From positions 738,501 through 802,500 of the forward strand of contig NZ_CP084606.1 in the NCBI RefSeq assembly GCF_022376835.1: a DNA stretch of 64,000 nt, read 5' to 3'. Shown piece after piece: positions 15,741 through 25,723 of the stretch. Source of the stretch: Brucepastera parasyntrophica. GTDB taxonomy: Bacteria; Spirochaetota; Spirochaetia; Treponematales; Treponemataceae. Each line of letters begins with the position of its first letter. Position 1 is the first letter of the stretch. The notes under the pieces are model-generated. The model was not told where the DNA came from and searched no databases. It saw nothing but the letters and a program-made list of their open reading frames with translations. Made by a program: the position numbers and the translations under genes.

Positions 15741-17042
15741 TCAGCTTATACTCCGGATTTCCTCCACCGCATAGAGCGGCAGGTTCACCAGTCCGTCTTC
15801 CTTTTTGTAATCTGCCATGGAAGTCCGCACGGATATTTCCGGCCGGAACTTTTCTCGGTATACCTTCAGACTTTTTGCCTGAAGATTCACTTCGGCCTTG
15901 ACTTCAACGGGAATAATATTCTTTCCGTTGTCCACAAGGAAATCAATTTCCGCGGTTCCCCGCTCGCTTGACCAGTACCAGACATCCAGACCTTTCAGTG
16001 TTTTCAGCTGCTGCAATACATACTGTTCGATCAGGGCGCCCTTGAACTCGATGAAAAGTTCGTTCCCGTCAAGAAGAGTCTCCTGCCTGAGCCTGACGAT
16101 ACAGGAAAGAAGACCTACATCCAGCACAAACAGCTTGAACGCCTTCAGGTCTTCATAGGCTTTGAGCGGCAGATGAGGCGCTGTCACTCGGTGGATCTTG
16201 TGTACGAGACCGCAGTCGGTCAGCCAGAGCATGGCAAGTTCATACTCCTTGGCCCGCGCCCCTTCCCTGATGAGTCCGTACATGAACTTTTTATTTTCTC
16301 TGGCAAGCTGTCCCGGAATGCTGTTCCAGAGCATCCTGATTCTGGGAACAAGTTCATGGGGAGCATGTTTCGAGAAATCCTGTTCATAGGACTCGAGAAT
16401 GCGCCGCTGGATTTCCCTGACCTCATTGAAGTCCCGGTTCTGTGAAAACGCGAGGACAGCTTCAGGCATTCCGCCGGCAAAGTAATAGTATTTGAGCAGG
16501 TCAATATAGGTCTGCTTGAAATCGTTTGCCATGGAGTAGTCCCCCGCGCGGATAAGCTGGACAAAACGATCCTTTCCCATGGCTGTCATAAACTCGCTGA
16601 AGGAAAGGGGATACAGGTCAAGGAACTCCACCTTTCCGACAGGAAAGGATGTTCCCTGATGCAGGGCCACCCCAAGGAGAGAACCAGCACAGATTATCTG
16701 GTATTCAGGGGCGTTTTCGTTGAAGTATTTGAGCGAGGCAAGGGCATGAGGGACTTCCTGGATTTCATCGAAAATGAGGAGTGTTTCTTCAGGTACGATC
16801 TTTTTCCCGGAATAGAGTTCAAGCCCAGTTATGAGCCGTTCGGTATCAAGGTCGGCGGAAAAGAGGTCCTGCATACGCCGGTTATTGTCGAAATTGACGT
16901 AGACGGTATCTGTATAAGCTTGAGCGCCGAATTCCTTCATGAGCCAGGTTTTCCCGACCTGCCGCGCCCCCCGAATAATCAGGGGTTTCCGGTTCTGTTT
17001 TTCTTTCCATTTGTATAATTCTTTTATCGCTTCCCGGTACAT
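15741..17042 (-). CDS. DUF4143/AAA_14 ATPase
   Basis: A 433-residue ATP-binding protein. Start 17042 is chosen because GAGGGAGG lies 7 bp upstream. Walker A is GARQVGKTWL (about 25-34), Walker B LLIFDEIQEVP (about 86-96) and the sensor-like region is AGSLLGVAL. The C-terminal DUF4143 domain has a restriction-endonuclease-like strand pattern (EIDFLVD, IIPVEVKAE). Such proteins are frequent in mobile and defence contexts, of unclear function. A second copy (22933-24164) and a remnant (25121-25456) share this island. Confidence 0.9.
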   Translation of the reverse strand: MYREAIKELYKWKEKQNRKPLIIRGARQVGKTWLMKEFGAQAYTDTVYVNFDNNRRMQDLFSADLDTERLITGLELYSGKKIVPEETLLIFDEIQEVPHALASLKYFNENAPEYQIICAGSLLGVALHQGTSFPVGKVEFLDLYPLSFSEFMTAMGKDRFVQLIRAGDYSMANDFKQTYIDLLKYYYFAGGMPEAVLAFSQNRDFNEVREIQRRILESYEQDFSKHAPHELVPRIRMLWNSIPGQLARENKKFMYGLIREGARAKEYELAMLWLTDCGLVHKIHRVTAPHLPLKAYEDLKAFKLFVLDVGLLSCIVRLRQETLLDGNELFIEFKGALIEQYVLQQLKTLKGLDVWYWSSERGTAEIDFLVDNGKNIIPVEVKAEVNLQAKSLKVYREKFRPEISVRTSMADYKKEDGLVNLPLYAVEEIRSIS

Positions 17043-17181
17043 AAAAGCCTCCCTCTGCTGGCTATATTGATAGTATAGTATATTTTTACAATAATTCAAA
17101 CGACTTTTTGATATTAATATACAATTATTATAACGAATATTGAAAAAACAGCCGTATAATCGCTATACGACTGTTTTGCTC

Positions 17182-17460
17182 CTATTCTTTGGGATCATTT
17201 TTTCCGCAGGCCCCGGGACCGGTTTCCGGCAAAAGCATGACAACGGTTTCCTTGTAGACATAACAGGCCGCCGCGATATCCGAAAGAATGGCCGAAATAC
17301 CGCTACATGTTTCCCAGAATTTATCCGGATTTACCGGCTCATACTGACCGAGGAGCTCCGAGAGGGTGGTTATCTTGTTTAGGGCGGCGATAAAGGCGAG
17401 TTCTTTTTCCTGTGTGAGTTCGTGCTCGGTATTGGGATCGTGGTTATGATTTTCGTCCAT
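17182..17460 (-). CDS. Hypothetical small protein
   Basis: A 92-residue acidic protein beginning MDENHNHDPNTEHELTQEKE, with AGGAG 9 bp upstream of its ATG. The middle is helical and hydrophobic (ISAILSDIAAACYVYK). No family recognised. It sits between the DUF4143 ATPase and the HNH-ended operon, transcribed leftward. Confidence 0.6.
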   Translation of the reverse strand: MDENHNHDPNTEHELTQEKELAFIAALNKITTLSELLGQYEPVNPDKFWETCSGISAILSDIAAACYVYKETVVMLLPETGPGACGKNDPKE

Positions 17461-17650
17461 GATAAAATCTCCTGAAAATAAAATAAGCCGCCACTGCGGA
17501 CGGCCTTTCAGGGGATAATATCTATATCAAAATAAATACCAATACAAGTCTTATTTGTTCTTCAATACTTCAGCAGCAAGAACATTCCCTTATAAACAAA
17601 ACTAATAAAACACACATCCTAAAACAAAATATGTATTTTAAAATACTTGT

Positions 17651-18277
17651 TTAAGTCATGTTACGCTTTTTTCGCAACAGATCAATTACTTGACCTAATT
17701 GTTGATATAAGTCAGCACTAATACCACTTTTTCTCTGTAATCCAATCATATTCATTAATAGATAATCTAATCTTCTTACTTCTTCTCCAAGTCCAAGTTG
17801 TATATAAAACAAGTTTATTACTTCGTCATTTGTATTTTCATCTGATATTCTTATGTAGAATAGATCATCACGTACAAATAATGTGTTAATTTTACATTCA
17901 TCTGGATGAAGTATTGAACGATACCTTTCAGGTATTGGTAACGAACTTTTTTTATGATTACAAGTATAACAGGCTAAAATTAAATTCTGAATATAACCAG
18001 CTTCACTTTTTTTTGGAAAAGAACTTTTGTATATAAAATGATCTACCTCAAACATATTTTTTGGTATAATATCGATTGATACACCACAATAAGCACACTT
18101 AGAATAATATACTTCTATAAATAATTCTTTGTATGAGGAATCCGTCATGCTAATATATGCATGCATGTCAATTGCTCTCGGATGATCCTTCAGAATTTCT
18201 GCAACAACATGTCTTTTTCGCTCTGTTATATCATATAATTGTGGGCAAAAAAGTGTTGTTCTATAATCATCAGCCAT
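17651..18277 (-). CDS. HNH endonuclease, last gene of the methyltransferase-kinase operon
   Basis: A 208-residue nuclease. The HNH core has Cys61-x2-Cys64 (CAYC), FEVDHF with Asp79-His80, Asn98, Cys103-x2-Cys106 and CNHKK (107-110), so both zinc pairs and the catalytic residues are present. Residues 120-208 are a helical C-terminal part. It overlaps the receiver gene by 8 bp, so the two are translationally coupled. It could be the DNA-cleaving effector controlled by the upstream kinase and receiver, or the restriction partner of the methyltransferase. Codon use is AT-rich like the rest of the operon. Confidence 0.88.
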   Translation of the reverse strand: MADDYRTTLFCPQLYDITERKRHVVAEILKDHPRAIDMHAYISMTDSSYKELFIEVYYSKCAYCGVSIDIIPKNMFEVDHFIYKSSFPKKSEAGYIQNLILACYTCNHKKSSLPIPERYRSILHPDECKINTLFVRDDLFYIRISDENTNDEVINLFYIQLGLGEEVRRLDYLLMNMIGLQRKSGISADLYQQLGQVIDLLRKKRNMT

Positions 18278-18866
18278 TTAAATTATCCTGTATTTCATTA
18301 AAAATAGTAACTAAATTATCAATATCTGCTTTTGTTAACTCATCATACGAAACAATCCCATTAAGTGAATTCAGTATTTTTTCTTTTAAAACATCTTCCC
18401 AATTGGGGTTTTCTTTAAGGTTTTTAGCAATTTGTCGGTATATTTGCAAATTGTTGATTGCATTCGCAAAGTACTGTGGCAGAGTATTGTCATAGTATTC
18501 CTTATTACTTTTTCCGCAACTAGCATTATATTTTGAGATTGTACCCATATCAATATCTGGTTTATTTTGTGTAATAACAATCACTTCAATAAAGGGATAA
18601 TATTTCTTTAAAATTATTTTAAATTCTTCCCCAGTAAATTTTCCTGCGGAAGCCCTTCCATTCTCGAACAATCTCGAATCAATTAATATAATATTTGCTG
18701 CTTGTATTTTTGGATTTTGTATTAAACTTTCATAGCCTAAGCTTGGATCAAATTCTACTTCAACATATATTTTCTGAAAGTTGGGAGGATTATACTCTTC
18801 ATCTAAATAACGACTAAGACCTGTGTCAATATTATCATCAACATAGACAATGTGTAATTCATCCAT
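18270..18866 (-). CDS. Stand-alone receiver-domain protein
   Basis: A 198-residue protein. Residues 1-125 have the CheY receiver layout: acidic pair Asp10-Asp11 (YVDDN), phospho-acceptor Asp63 (ILIDSR), Thr99 (VIVIT) and a Lys at 102. The remaining 70 residues are helical, with no DNA-binding output domain. Its ATG overlaps the kinase stop by 1 bp (TAATG) with the ribosome binding site inside the kinase gene, so it is the cognate partner of the kinase and is coupled to the HNH nuclease downstream. Probably it signals to another protein rather than to DNA. Confidence 0.8.
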   Translation of the reverse strand: MDELHIVYVDDNIDTGLSRYLDEEYNPPNFQKIYVEVEFDPSLGYESLIQNPKIQAANIILIDSRLFENGRASAGKFTGEEFKIILKKYYPFIEVIVITQNKPDIDMGTISKYNASCGKSNKEYYDNTLPQYFANAINNLQIYRQIAKNLKENPNWEDVLKEKILNSLNGIVSYDELTKADIDNLVTIFNEIQDNLNG

Positions 18867-21009
18867 TATATTTTTCCTCCTAACGAAAATTCGATAAAAA
18901 AACCATGATCACCTTGAATACTGAAAATAGTACCACCTGACATTACCACAGTATTATTAACAATCCACATTCCTAACCCATGCCCATTTTTGCGTGTTGT
19001 TTCATGAACCTCTAATATTTTTCGTGGATTAGATAAATACTTCTTATTTAAACCGTTACCATCATCTGAATATTCAAAAAGTAATTCATTTTCATTCTCT
19101 TTTAGTGATATAATGATATCCAAATGTTCCTTCTTATCATTCTGTTGAATACTATTCAATATTAAATTATCCAGAATCACACGTACGATATCTTCAGAAG
19201 TAAAAAAGGATATATCATATTTAGATAAAATATTAATCGTTACCCAGGAATAATCCCTTTCCCATGTCAATTTTATTGTATAAAGAATCTCTGTAAGATT
19301 TTGCATACTTGTTTTAAATTGTTTTTTTTCAATTTCTACTAACATGGTATCCATAAAAGTGACGATTTTAGTACTAATCCGTCGATTTGATTCAATAAGC
19401 TCTGGAACATTTTTATATGATTTTTCCGTTCGTTCTGGAGATATTAGTTCTTCCCACATTCTATATTCTTTAAGCGCAAGAATAATATTTTCACTGTTTT
19501 CTGCTATAGAATTACGATCATTACTCATTTCATGAGCAATGGAAGATGCCTTTAATCCAGTTGTTGCCAGAACATTTAAAATACGAACATCATATTTATA
19601 GCGTTTTTCTACATTCTCTTTTTCTCGTTTAAAAGAAGATCTTTCTTTGTGGAATGTTTTTAATTCCGTAACTAACTGTTTTGTTTCTTCTTTGATAAAG
19701 TAGAGACAGAAGAAGGGTTTGATAATACCTTTTCAGATATGGGCCAGGCTTTCTCTTCAGATTCTGAATTGTTTTTCTTGTCAATTGAACGTATAATTTC
19801 TTGACGGTATCTTTCGAATTCTTTGATACCAACAAGAATGATCTCCACAAAAAGTTCATAAAACACGTTTTCATCGAGACCTTGCCTATTCGAAAGGTCT
19901 CGAAGGAACCTATTATTTTTTTTATCAATTTCAACTTTTCCGGCTAACTGATTTTCTCTTACTCTCCATGCCCCAGTTGGATGAGATGCGGCTGCCGGGG
20001 ATTGTCTAGAACGCTTGCCTAAACCGAGCCAATCTTTTTTACCCTCATAAGAAGATATACTAAATGCGTTCCTATACAAAATCATACCACCAGTCAGGCT
20101 GTTTGGTATATTATTATATTTATATAAAAATTTTTCCATTTCAACAGATGGAGAATTTATATTAAAAAGCATAATTGCAGAAAAATCACCTAACCCATGT
20201 AAATTACCAGATAATTCTTCGGTTGATAAATCCCAGTTTTGTACTGTCTTGAATTCTTCTAATATATTTGTATTAACTTCATATTTACATATATCGTACT
20301 GTGTATGATACTCCCTTGCCTTGTCAAGAAATTCGTCTGATTTAATAACCATTCTCAACGTATGATTCGCACTATCGTATGTCATCTGAATAGAACTCAA
20401 ACAGTTTATACCCAATTGTGGATCTGGAAAATATTTTGAAACTGATGTAATTTCTCCATTAGAATGAATGTCAATTTCCATAGTATCATCATTATAGGTT
20501 TTAGCTAAAAATTCAGATAAATCGCTTATTGCTTTTGGTCCCCATTTATCTCTTAATCCCATAATTTCAATTCTGGTACCATGTTTTTTTAATGACTTTT
20601 CTTCTGAAATTGTACTACTATTCCAGTCAGTATCCCAAACAATACCTGATAAATTCCTTTTTTTTGAATACACTGCAACTTGTTCTCCCAGTCGAGAAAG
20701 GGCAAAACGACCGATACCTTTTGACCCGGACAAAACTCTTTTCCTATGATTGAAGTCAATAATTTCATACTTTTTATTACTTTTTCCAATATGCATCCAA
20801 TGACTTTTTATATCTTTTGACCCCATACCCATACCATCATCAGTCATAACTATCATATTTGGTTCGAAGGATATGGTAAGTTTTGAGGCTTTGGCATCGT
20901 ATGAGTTTTTTACGAGTTCTAAAATGGCAGATTCTTTGTTTGTGAAGTTTTGAGTACCTAAGAGTTCTGCTATTGTACTATCCTCTATTACGTATTTTAA
21001 TTTTTCCAA
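18866..21009 (-). CDS. Sensor histidine kinase with two GHKL ATPase modules (apparent frameshift)
   Basis: Two adjacent frames (21009-19672 and the part ending 18866) join as one protein of about 714 residues if one A is added at A3 (plus-strand 19691-19693), giving SKEETKQLVTEL. The N-terminal module is an Hsp90/MutL/MORC-type GHKL ATPase (N-box ELVKNSYDA 31-39, DDGMGM 57-62, GSKGIGRFA 95-103). It is followed by a coiled coil, a phospho-acceptor helix (SSIAHEMSNDRNSI) and a second, HATPase_c module with N-box LDNLILNS, DDGNGL and GHGLGMWI. No membrane segment, so it senses something in the cytosol. It starts inside the methyltransferase 3' end (13-bp overlap). Annotated as frameshifted here; probably intact. 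Confidence 0.75.
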
Positions 21010-22438
21010 GGATCCAGCCTCCTTCGTTCAAAACCAAAGTTATTTATATCTTTACAAGTAATCCGTATTGACTTGCCATTAACGTTAATTCCAATACTCT
21101 TTACATATTTTTTGAAATCATCGCTTTTAAGAAGTTCTTGTGCACAAGCTAGCGGAAAAACAGTTTTTCGCGTAATGTATATCCCTGAGTAAGGGATAGT
21201 AGCTTTATCTAATTGATAAATTTCAACATCATTTGTAACAACTGTAGATAAAAGCAATTTTTCTTGGTACATATGGGATAGAGCTTGAGACCGCCCATAT
21301 TCATACCATTCAGCAGATTTATCCTTTTTTCTTACATCTAATTTATTTTTAAATTTTTTTAAATATGCTTCTGCAAAAGGATATTGTGTAGAAAACTCAA
21401 TTGGCTTATAGCGCATTAGCTTACCATCTATATAAAAGTAAGGAAATATAATTGTTTCATTTTTTTATAACGCAAAGAACGCGGACTTACTGCTTTTCGC
21501 AAGACTTTGCTTTCAATTTTATATTCATCAATTATTTTATCATCAACTATAAAGGCTTCATTTAATAAAGTGGCAATAGCTATAGATGCAGTGAAGAGCT
21601 CTCCAAAATAAACTAAATCAGAAGTAATTTTTATTTTTTTATCGAATTGCCATTTACCATCTAATAAATTTCTTGGAATTTTTAATTCACTCTTTTCAGT
21701 TTCATTCTTATATGTAATTAAGTTATCAGCAAAACTTTTATCATATACAAATATACTTGAAGATGTCATCACATCCTTGAATATTTTTTGAGCCGGGTAA
21801 TCGATAATAATTGAAACATTTTCTCGTAATAAGCAACGTAATTTATGTGCAAAAACATTTTTATATATATTATTTGGAACTAATTGAACAAGTTTTCCTG
21901 TGCTATTAAGAGATCTAAGTCCTGCTTCTATAAACGCATAATAATAATCAAATTTTCCATCTGAACAGGAATCATATGTTTCTTTTATAGTTTTTCGGGT
22001 CTCATCATCCAATTCTTTATAAGTAATATAAGGAGGATTCCCTATAATGTAATCAAAATAGATATCAGGATGCCATTCCAATGCATTTTTATTGTACAGC
22101 TTCCACTTCACAGGTGGTAAATTATAAGATTTAATAATTTGATTAAGAGCTGTTCTGCATTTACGAAAGAGGTCCTTATCAAGCTCAATACCATAAATAT
22201 CTTCACTTAAACCGATAGCAATTTTTTCAGCTGAAAGTTTGTCCTTAATACAACTACGAATATATCGTATAACTATCTCAAGTAAAATATTCCCGGAACC
22301 AAAAGAATTTTCTAATACCTTTTTTCCAAATAAGTGTTTCTTATATCCGGCGATATCTAGCATAGTTGCAACTGTTGAAATTGGAGTGAGTATCTGACAC
22401 TTATTTTTGACCTCTGGTATTTCCAAAATTGAACTCAT
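20997..22438 (-). CDS. Eco57I/TaqI-like adenine-N6 DNA methyltransferase (apparent frameshift)
   Basis: About 480 residues when the frames 22438-21428 and 21416-20997 are joined by one added C near 21442 (LYFPYFYIDGKLMRYKPIEF). ATG 22438 (MSSILEIPE) is chosen because the upstream frame overlaps the previous gene. Motif I is LENSFGSGNILLE (about 42-54) and the catalytic motif IV NPPY is at 134-137, typical of amino-methylation of adenine. The C-terminal part (after about 340) looks like the target-recognition domain of TaqI/Eco57I enzymes. It follows DUF1413 by 4 bp and precedes the kinase. Confidence 0.82.
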
Positions 22439-22442
22439 TCGA

Positions 22443-22685
22443 TTATCTCTTTCGGGAAGTATATTTTTGCTGACCTGATGATGTTTTTTCAATAGCAGCA
22501 ATCCCATCTTTCTTGTCATTTACATAATTTAAAAATAAAGTACCCAATAATAGTCTTGTATTGCGAGGAATCCGATTCCATTCATAACCTTTGAATAGGT
22601 CTTTAAGCAGAAAAACTTCACCTTCATTTATATTTTTCGTTTCATTAATTGCAGAATAAAGTAAAGCATTAACAGATTGGGTCAT
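22443..22685 (-). CDS. DUF1413-like small protein
   Basis: An 80-residue protein with the DUF1413 pattern EVFLLKDLFKGYEWNRIPRNTRLLLGTLFLNYV. Members of this small family often lie beside restriction-modification genes, but their role is not known. It is the first gene of the AT-rich leftward operon (DUF1413, methyltransferase, kinase, receiver, HNH) and may recognise or regulate it. Confidence 0.7.
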   Translation of the reverse strand: MTQSVNALLYSAINETKNINEGEVFLLKDLFKGYEWNRIPRNTRLLLGTLFLNYVNDKKDGIAAIEKTSSGQQKYTSRKR

Positions 22686-22932
22686 AAAATTACCTCATCA
22701 TAGCCAAACAACGTTATCAACAACAACATATATTATTTTATGAAAATATGCAATTTATATACTTATTAAAACATAAATTAAGTGACGGAATAAGGCAAAA
22801 AATAATCTAAGCGATGGCTATTGTAATGACAACGCTTAATAAAGGCCGAAAAAGTTTAAAGGGGAGATCAATATAAAGACGGAAAAATTACAAGATAAAA
22901 GAATTCGATAATTTTTTCCGTAAAACCCATAT

Positions 22933-24164
22933 TCACACCAACCAGACTGGCACAATCAGATTCCGTGAATCAAAGGCTCCCAGCTTCTCGGCCATACAGA
23001 GCACGCCTCCGGTGCCACGCTCCAGCGGGCCCCGGTCGATAACATCAAAGACACGGGTTATCCTCGAATCAGGAGACGCGCTTTTCTTGATTTCCACCGG
23101 ATGAAGCGCGCCGTCGCTTTCCAGCAAAAGGTCAATCTCCTTTGAATCCTTATCCCGATAGTAATACAGGGCAGGTTCAAATCCAGTATTGTGATAGCTC
23201 TTCAGTATCTCGCTGACCGTATAGTTTTCCAATAAGGCTCCATTCATTGCCCCGTTCATCACCGTTTCAGCGTTACTCCATTTTGTCAGGTAACAGACAA
23301 GTCCAGTGTCATAAAAATACAGCTTGGGCGTCTTGATTGTCCGTTTCAGCACATTGTTCGAATAGGGATGAAGGTAAAAGATAATCCCCAGAGTTTCCAG
23401 AATCCGCAGCCAGTTTTTCGCCGTAGTCTGGTCGATATCGCAGTCATCGGCTATTCCCTTGTAATTCACCAGCTGTCCGGTCCGGGCCGCCACGGAGGTC
23501 ACAAAGTTCATGAATTTCAGCGAATCGATTGTTCCTGATAAATCGCGGACATCCCGCTCAAGGTAGGTAGAGATATAACCCGAGTAATACCTGTTTTGGT
23601 CTGAATATTGACCACTAATCAGGGCGGGCATTCCCCCGCGGAAGATACGTTCAAACATTTCAGGTGTACTTGCAGGTTTGATATACCGCTGTCTTTGCGT
23701 CAGCCTCCGCATATCCAGCGTAAAGGGTTCTGGACCGATTTCAGTGTATATTTCCTGCTGGGAAAGGGGCGAAAGATGTAATAAGGCAACCCTCCCCGCA
23801 AGAGATTCCTGAATTCCTGTCATCAGTTTGAATAGTTGAGAACCGGTCAGCCAGAAATCGCCTGGATTATGATGCTTGTCTATCTGGATTTTAATATATG
23901 AAAACAGTTCCGGCGCGTACTGTACCTCATCGATAAAAACAGGAGGCGGATGAAGCTGGAAGAACATGGCAGGGTCATTTTTCGCGAGAGCCCGGTCATT
24001 CAGGTCATCAAGGGTGATATATTCACGTTTTACGGATTCCCGCTCCATGAGACGCTGAAGCATGGTTGTTTTTCCCACCTGTCGGGGCCAGTGACAAGGA
24101 CAGCGCTGTATTCTCCTGTGAGACTGAGGAATATATCCTCCATACTTCGCTTTATGTATTTCAT
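22933..24164 (-). CDS. DUF4143/AAA_14 ATPase, second copy (apparent frameshift)
   Basis: About 410 residues. The long frame starts at MGKTTMLQRLMERE, inside the Walker A motif, which shows the true start is upstream: ATG 24164 (MKYIKRSMEDIF) follows GGAGGG, and one added C in C4 (plus-strand G4 at 24084-24087) restores GPRQVGKTT. Walker B is PVFIDEVQYAP; the C-terminal DUF4143 domain ends with KEIDLLLESDGALHPVEIKKSASPD, a nuclease-like fold, and VPVWLV. Host-island ATPase of unknown function. Confidence 0.85.
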
Positions 24165-24355
24165 ATACCCTCCGGCTGATATAGGTATCAATCCTATTTT
24201 AGCCGAAATAACAGGATTATGCAAGGATAATGTATCCGGTCCATCCCCTTTCGGCCCGCCGAAGAATCCTACCGTAGTCTGTTAATTATACGTAACAGCC
24301 AGCTTTTGCGCTTGCAAGTCTCTCGTTTTCTACAACCGGCAACGCATCTGCCCGC

Positions 24356-24688
24356 TTAGTCATCAGTTTCGTCAGACGTATCTGAAAAAAGTATTTTCAG
24401 ATAATCCCGTCTACCATATAAAATCCTGTCCACAAAAACAGTATCCTTTTCAAACCGGTAAAATGTCAGATATTTCCCGCATACCAGAAAGCGGTATGGG
24501 GTCTCAATTTCAACAATGGAAGACAGGGGTGCTCCTGTTTCCGGGAATTCCTGAAGCAGTCTGATACGCCGGGTAATATCAGATATGATTCGCAAAGCCG
24601 CCTGAGGATTATACAACTCATCACTGATATACTGTTTTATCTCCTCCAGATCGCTTTTGGCGGCAGGAGAAATATATACTCTGTTCAC
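24356..24688 (-). CDS. ParE/RelE-family toxin
   Basis: A 110-residue protein of the ParE/RelE fold: VYISPAAKSDLEEIKQYISDEL at the N-terminus, RIRLLQEFPETGAPL in the middle, and a C-terminal strand FVDRILYGRRDYLKIL. Members inhibit gyrase (ParE) or cleave mRNA at the ribosome (RelE); the sequence fits ParE/YoeB-like toxins but target is not decided. It lies 7 bp behind its antitoxin gene and is co-transcribed. Confidence 0.88.
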   Translation of the reverse strand: MNRVYISPAAKSDLEEIKQYISDELYNPQAALRIISDITRRIRLLQEFPETGAPLSSIVEIETPYRFLVCGKYLTFYRFEKDTVFVDRILYGRRDYLKILFSDTSDETDD

Positions 24689-24695
24689 GGGATAC

Positions 24696-24941
24696 TCACA
24701 ATCCTAAAGAGGCTTCAACTTCATCAATATCCAGCCAGCCTGCTTCTTCGCCCGCTTTTTTCCCTTTTGCAAGCTCGGACATCAGTTTCAAAGTGGCCCT
24801 GTTTTTTTCATACTCCTGTATATCGATAATTACATACCGTCCCCGCCCGTTCTTAGTAAGAAAAACAGGTTCCCCTACTTCAATATCGCGGAGAACTTCC
24901 GTATAATTCCGTAAATCTGATACCGGTTTAATATTCGGCAT
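24696..24941 (-). CDS. Phd/YefM-family antitoxin
   Basis: An 81-residue antitoxin with the Phd/YefM N-terminal DNA-binding fold (MPNIKPVSDLRNYTEVLRDI, EPVFLTKNGRGRYVIIDIQEYE) and an acidic C-terminal tail that should wrap the toxin. ATG 24941 is preferred over 24959 because AAAAGG lies just upstream and PNIKPVSDLRNY is the canonical beginning. The complex should repress its own promoter through the dyad at 24982-25007. Confidence 0.88.
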   Translation of the reverse strand: MPNIKPVSDLRNYTEVLRDIEVGEPVFLTKNGRGRYVIIDIQEYEKNRATLKLMSELAKGKKAGEEAGWLDIDEVEASLGL

Positions 24942-24981
24942 AATTTTTTCCTTTTTCATGTGCTGTATTTATTATACACTT

Positions 24982-25007
24982 ATTTGCTGTAAAATTCAAC
25001 AGCAAAT
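24982..25007. promoter_or_regulatory. Dyad operator upstream of the toxin-antitoxin operon
   Basis: ATTTGCTGT (24982-24990) and ACAGCAAAT (24999-25007) form a perfect 9-bp inverted repeat with an 8-bp centre, with further TGCTGTA half-sites at 24961 and about 25032. Position directly upstream of the antitoxin suggests autoregulation. Confidence 0.6.
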
Positions 25008-25068
25008 AATACAGCGTTTTCGAAATTATATATGCTGTAAAAATCCTGTATTGTGTTTTCACAGAGTA

Positions 25069-25103
25069 TCGTCTGTAATAAAGTCATACTTTATTACAGA
25101 CGA
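25069..25103. repeat. Perfect 16-bp inverted repeat
   Basis: TCGTCTGTAATAAAGT (25069-25084) and ACTTTATTACAGACGA (25088-25103) flank CAT. The arms match without a single mismatch. No T tract follows. It lies between the toxin-antitoxin promoter region and the DUF4143 remnant; it may be an operator, a recombination site or a relic of a transposon end. Confidence 0.7.
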
Positions 25104-25120
25104 ACAAGATAGAGGTCATA

Positions 25121-25456
25121 TATGTACATAGAGACCTGGGTCATATCAGAGATTTACAAGAGTTTCCTTAATGCGGGAATGGAACCGCCCCTGTATTATT
25201 ACCGGGACAAGGACAAAAGGAAATAGACCTTCATATTGACTGCAAACTGTATCCCATAGAAATCAAAAAGACCGAATCTCCAGACAGTACAATGATGCGG
25301 AATTTTCAGGTCCCTGGAAAAGCTGAAAAAACAGCTGAGGCAGAGCAAGCTCTGTCCCCTGTTCTATCCATCGGAAGCGGGGCGCTGATTTGCCAGATAC
25401 CCCAATACCTTCCGGTAAATGAACATAACGCGTATGTGCCGGTGGGGTTTTTGTAA
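25121..25456 (+). pseudogene. DUF4143 ATPase C-terminal remnant
   Basis: Encodes MYIETWVISEIYKSFLNAG...LYYYRDKDK, then KEIDLHIDCKLYPIEIKKTESPDS and a tail HNAYVPVGFL, the last 110 residues of a DUF4143 protein. One break (A4 at 25215-25218) is repaired by an added A, but a second, near 25310, needs a deleted base, and the N-terminal ATPase domain is absent, so this is a true remnant. It is on the opposite strand to the intact copy at 22933-24164. Confidence 0.75.
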
Positions 25457-25723
25457 AAGAAAAGCGGGTTGATATATACATATACCGAAGAAGATATGGA
25501 AACGTACTTCGACTACATCTGCAACAAGATGCATAATCCCCAAGCGGACCTGACTATTTTTCTATACCGCAAAAAATACCACAAGATATGTGTTCTCCGA
25601 TTCCGTGACAACAAAATCTCTTAATCTTCTCTGGTTTTATGATGTCTTTATATAGGAATTATGGCTGTAATTCTTTATTTTTTAATCAGCTAGATGAAAT
25701 CTAAAATACAGATAAACAACATT

